Shown here: one piece after another, positions 12,628 through 14,660 of the stretch
How the letters are laid out: every line of letters begins with the position of its first letter
Numbering within the stretch: the first letter of the stretch is position 1
Assembly (NCBI GenBank): GCA_017503885.1
Contig: JAFVSF010000190.1
Coordinates: forward strand, 1 to 14,660
Reading direction: 5' to 3'
DNA: 14,660 nt
Origin: Clostridia bacterium
Lineage (GTDB): Bacteria > Bacillota > Clostridia > Christensenellales > Borkfalkiaceae
Notes under the pieces: model-generated
What the model was told of the DNA's origin: nothing
What the model saw: the letters and a program-made list of their open reading frames with translations, nothing else
Databases searched by the model: none
Made by a program: the position numbers and the translations under genes

Positions 12628-12656
12628 ATTCTATCACTTTTTTATAAATTTTGCAA
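12628..12656 (-). promoter_or_regulatory. Sigma-A promoter of tpiA
   Basis: Minus-strand TTGCAA (12651-12656) and TAGAAT (12628-12633), spacer 17 nt, about 55 nt before the tpiA ATG. Confidence 0.75.
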
Positions 12657-12664
12657 TTATTTTA

Positions 12665-12704
12665 TATAAAAAAGCTTGCAAAATAAATGCTTTTGCAAGC
12701 TTTT
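12665..12704 (-). terminator. Intrinsic terminator of the 226-residue protein gene
   Basis: AAAAGCTTGCAAAA (12670-12683) pairs over 14 bp with 12691-12704 around a 7-nt loop. On the minus strand it is followed by a run of Ts. It begins 8 nt past the stop codon and insulates tpiA. Confidence 0.88.
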
Positions 12705-12711
12705 AATTGGT

Positions 12712-13389
12712 TTACACTAGTTTTGTAAACTTTCTTATCGTTTTTTTATCTTTTTTTGAATACAACAACTTTATCTTTTCATGTGTATTAGCACTAAAAA
12801 CAACAACCGTTTCATACAAACCGTCACTATTTGCCGTAAGGTAAGAAGTAACAGTAAATCTCCTAAGATACATAGCGCATAAGGTTAATTCGGGAAGAAA
12901 AAAACCTTCTAAAAATCGCCTCTGCAAAAGATTGGTATAATAAGCAGTATATTCAACGCATTCATCATTGGTTAAAGTTTTTCCTATCCCCCTTGTAAAA
13001 TACCAATCTAGTGGGGAATGATCTACTTCGCCTATAATTAAATCAGTTCCTTGCTTTTGTAATAAACTTTGTTTAACCTCGTTTACGTAGTTTTCCCCAA
13101 GTGGGTTTTGAGTGTAAAACACGTAGACGTAACTCGACTGTTTGCCGTCTTTGTAATACCTTGAAGAATGCGACTGGTTTAAAACGCCATCAGGCTTTTC
13201 AAACCAGTCGTTTAAAAGGACTTTTTGTACTTTTTTATCAAAGATATTACCTTCTACGTATTTAGGTCTTCTAATTAGTGGAGCAAAAACACATACGGTT
13301 AAAATAAACGTCACAACAAGCAAAACTGCTATGGCGGTTATAAAAATTTTCTTTTTATTACGTTTTAAATCAAATTTTAATGTTTTCAT
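12712..13389 (-). CDS. Unrecognised membrane-anchored protein
   Basis: I do not recognise this protein. From the Met at 13389 it has 225 residues. A very basic start (KTLKFDLKRNKKK) leads into one hydrophobic segment (about residues 14-38), predicting an N-in anchor with about 185 residues outside the membrane. The outer part has mixed composition, is rich in Tyr, Val and Leu, and ends in a basic tail (YSKKDKKTIRKF). No metal-binding or catalytic motif stands out. Two ATGs are adjacent; the second lies 5 nt from GAGG (13395-13398) and the first only 2 nt, so I prefer the second. It sits between the pgk remnant and tpiA, has its own terminator and no promoter I could identify, so it is probably read from the chimera's promoter. 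Confidence 0.7.
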   Translation of the reverse strand: MKTLKFDLKRNKKKIFITAIAVLLVVTFILTVCVFAPLIRRPKYVEGNIFDKKVQKVLLNDWFEKPDGVLNQSHSSRYYKDGKQSSYVYVFYTQNPLGENYVNEVKQSLLQKQGTDLIIGEVDHSPLDWYFTRGIGKTLTNDECVEYTAYYTNLLQRRFLEGFFLPELTLCAMYLRRFTVTSYLTANSDGLYETVVVFSANTHEKIKLLYSKKDKKTIRKFTKLV

Positions 13390-13442
13390 CATTACCTCAA
13401 ACGCAATGTTTTAATAAGGATAATTCACCCAAATATTTAAAG

Positions 13443-13465
13443 GTGCAGGGCGAACTGCCCTGCAC
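13443..13465. terminator. GC-rich hairpin after the pgk remnant
   Basis: GTGCAGGGC (13443-13451) pairs perfectly over 9 bp with GCCCTGCAC (13457-13465) around GAACT. On the minus strand it is followed by CTTTAAATATTT, a poor T-tract. It could be the old pgk terminator or a dispersed palindrome, and is unusually GC-rich for this DNA. Confidence 0.5.
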
Positions 13466-13480
13466 TTAATCTTTTAAATC

Positions 13481-13717
13481 TTAGAGGTCGTTAAGACATT
13501 CGATACCAGGGAGTTTCTTTCCTTCGAAAAGTTCGAGAGATGCACCGCCACCAGTAGAAATGTGAGTCATCTTGTCTGCATAGCCAAGTTGAGCAACTGC
13601 AGCGGCAGAGTCGCCACCACCGATAATAGTAGTTGCGCCTTCGCAAGCAGCCATAGCCTTTGTTTCAGCCATGGTTTTATTCATTTTCCAGTTACCTGCA
13701 ATTATTGCTTTTCTCAT
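13481..13717 (-). pseudogene. Chimeric frame: first 22 codons of tpiA fused to the last 56 codons of pgk
   Basis: The 78-residue product starts with the same 22 residues as TpiA here (GNWKMNKTMAETKAM at 8-22), then switches in frame to the C terminus of phosphoglycerate kinase: ATTIIGGGDSAAAVAQLGYA, ISTGGGASLE and GKKLPGIECLNDL with a normal stop. Those are the conserved nucleotide-binding and terminal blocks of Pgk, but most of Pgk (over 300 residues) is missing, so no kinase or isomerase activity is possible. The DNA match to tpiA ends at codon 22 (AAG GCT ATG), and Pgk proteins often read KAM-A at the corresponding place, so the join probably used a short shared sequence. The Shine-Dalgarno is AATGAG where tpiA has AAGGAG. 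The pgk part has no stops or frameshifts, so the event is recent, or the product is kept, or the assembly is wrong here. Confidence 0.9.
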
Positions 13718-13800
13718 TATAAAATCTCATTGAAATAATAAAATTATTTCTTTTATATTTTTTCCTATGATATTGTAACACTTTTTAATTGTTTTTGCAA
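13652..13800. repeat. Second copy of the tpiA start/leader/promoter segment
   Basis: Matches 12507-12656 in the same orientation. The 114 nt covering 22 codons and most of the leader carry one change (position 13729, which breaks the ribosome site). The promoter part is clearly more diverged yet keeps both boxes and the 17-nt spacing. Confidence 0.9.
13772..13800 (-). promoter_or_regulatory. Promoter of the chimeric frame
   Basis: Minus-strand TTGCAA (13795-13800) and TACAAT (13772-13777), spacer 17 nt. The -10 is as good as that of tpiA (TAGAAT), so the unit should be transcribed. Confidence 0.7.
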
Positions 13801-13811
13801 TTATTTTAAAT

Positions 13812-13838
13812 AAAAAAAGTGTGGAAAACCCACACTTT
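13812..13838 (-). terminator. Intrinsic terminator of hppA
   Basis: AAAGTGTGG (13816-13824) pairs over 9 bp with CCACACTTT (13830-13838), loop AAAAC. On the minus strand seven Ts follow (13812-13818). It begins 20 nt past the hppA stop codon. Confidence 0.88.
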
Positions 13839-13857
13839 AATTATTATTTGCTTTTAA

Positions 13858-14660
13858 TTAGATAAGACCAATAAAGATTGCTACGCAAACAAGCGCAATA
13901 GTGCTCATTATCTTAATTAAAATATCGAGTGATGGACCTACGGTATCTTTTAATGGGTCACCAACGGTATCACCAACGATTGACGCATCGTGCGCAGGCG
14001 TTCCCTTTGCTGCACCTTCAATTCCACCAACTTCGATATACTTCTTAGCGTTATCCCAAGCACCACCTGCGTTACCTGTAAAGATTGCAAGCATTATAGC
14101 GCTAATAGTTGCACCGATAAGTAAGCCACCTACGAAATATGGACCAAAAACAACACCGCAAACAACTGGGAATGCAATTGCTACAAGCGCAGGAAGAATC
14201 ATCTCTTTTAATGCACCTTGAGAAGAAATTGTAATACATCTCTTATAGTCAGGACGTTCTGTCCCTTCTAAAATACCCGGTTTTTCCTTGAATTGTCTTC
14301 TAACTTCTACTACCATCTTTCTTGCGGCTTTAGCAACTGAGTTGATAAGCATACCACTAAAGAGAAATGGAAGAGCGCCACCGATAAGTGCACCTACAAG
14401 AACTTCTTTAGATATAATGTTAAGAGTGAGTGTGCTCATGAAAGAATAGAGATAACTACTCATCATTGAAACAGTTGCAAGTGCTGCTGAGCCGATTGCA
14501 AAGCCTTTACCGATTGCAGCAGTAGTGTTACCTACGCTATCAAGCTTATCTGTAATACTTCTAACGTCTTTATCAAGACCACTCATTTCTGCAATACCAC
14601 CAGCATTATCACTTATTGGTCCGTATGAGTCAACTGAAACTGTTGTAGCAACCAAACAAA
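13858..14660 (-). CDS. hppA: Membrane-bound ion-translocating pyrophosphatase (C-terminal part, cut by window edge)
   Basis: The open frame continues past the window edge (the TTG at 14655 is an internal Leu codon). About 267 residues are visible: VDSYGPISDNAGGIAEM, GNTTAAIGKGFAIGSAAL, several membrane helices, then IFTGNAGGAWDNAKKYIE, AHDASIVGDTVGDPLKDTVGPSLDILIKIM and a last hydrophobic helix. The Asp-rich loops bind Mg-pyrophosphate. The enzyme couples pyrophosphate hydrolysis to pumping of H+ or Na+. Ala and Gly in TTAAIGKGF (rather than Lys and Thr) point to the K+-dependent subclass, from family knowledge. The residues that separate Na+ from H+ pumps are outside the window. The gene ends in its own terminator and is not part of the tpiA unit. 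Confidence 0.95.
   Translation of the reverse strand, partial: CLVATTVSVDSYGPISDNAGGIAEMSGLDKDVRSITDKLDSVGNTTAAIGKGFAIGSAALATVSMMSSYLYSFMSTLTLNIISKEVLVGALIGGALPFLFSGMLINSVAKAARKMVVEVRRQFKEKPGILEGTERPDYKRCITISSQGALKEMILPALVAIAFPVVCGVVFGPYFVGGLLIGATISAIMLAIFTGNAGGAWDNAKKYIEVGGIEGAAKGTPAHDASIVGDTVGDPLKDTVGPSLDILIKIMSTIALVCVAIFIGLI

Larger units (their letters stand above)
12507..12656. repeat. tpiA copy of a duplicated start/leader/promoter segment
   Basis: Bases 12507-12620 match 13652-13765 with a single substitution in 114 nt. The match continues at lower similarity through the -10 and -35 boxes (to 12656 / 13800) after a 1-nt indel. The partner copy starts the tpiA::pgk chimera. Confidence 0.9.

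Noticed and set aside
13481..13717. The chimera as a second, short triosephosphate isomerase
   Set aside because: Only 22 N-terminal residues are TpiA; His94 and Glu166 equivalents are missing and the rest is Pgk.

Overview
This window comes from an AT-rich, low-GC genome that I place in the Firmicutes (probably an uncultured, gut-type Clostridia lineage). The reasons are the tpiA-gpmI-secG-rnr-smpB-ssrA order, strong AAGGAG/GGAG ribosome sites, sigma-A type promoters, a BspA-like leucine-rich lipoprotein and a four-helix-bundle (S23-like) protein next to hairpin repeats. Every gene I can support is on the minus strand, so transcription runs from high to low coordinates.

Layout, read in the direction of transcription. 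14660-13858: the C-terminal part of a membrane-bound ion-pumping pyrophosphatase (hppA), closed by an intrinsic terminator. 13717-13481: a short chimeric reading frame made of the first 22 codons of tpiA joined in frame to the last 56 codons of pgk, driven by a second copy of the tpiA promoter/leader whose Shine-Dalgarno is damaged. 13389-12712: an unrecognised membrane-anchored protein. 12572-9820: tpiA, gpmI and secG. 9572-6974: rnr and smpB; smpB has a promoter so close to its ATG that its mRNA should be leaderless. 6970-3071: a YfhO-family membrane protein and an alkaline phosphatase lipoprotein, placed between smpB and ssrA. 3019-2665: tmRNA (ssrA) with the tag ANNNFAYAA and its terminator. 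2619-2442: an array of eight small palindromes. 2395-2051: the four-helix-bundle gene, whose -35 box lies inside the first palindrome. 1875-1729: a promoter, a folded ~147-nt RNA and a terminator, just ahead of the BspA-like lipoprotein gene (1701-643). 266-1: the start of a GH38 alpha-mannosidase with its own promoter.

How it fits together: tpiA and gpmI are glycolytic; secG serves protein export; rnr, smpB and ssrA form the RNA-decay and ribosome-rescue set (RNase R degrades defective mRNAs on trans-translating ribosomes). YfhO and the phosphatase look like a cell-envelope pair inserted into that set. The left 2.7 kb is an accessory region.

The best leads are: (1) the tpiA::pgk chimera joined at a short shared sequence, with a duplicated promoter; (2) the palindrome array, in which spacer polarity flips halfway and reversing one segment between a 10-bp inverted repeat rebuilds a uniform array; (3) the compact structured RNA/terminator unit ahead of the lipoprotein gene; (4) the predicted leaderless smpB.
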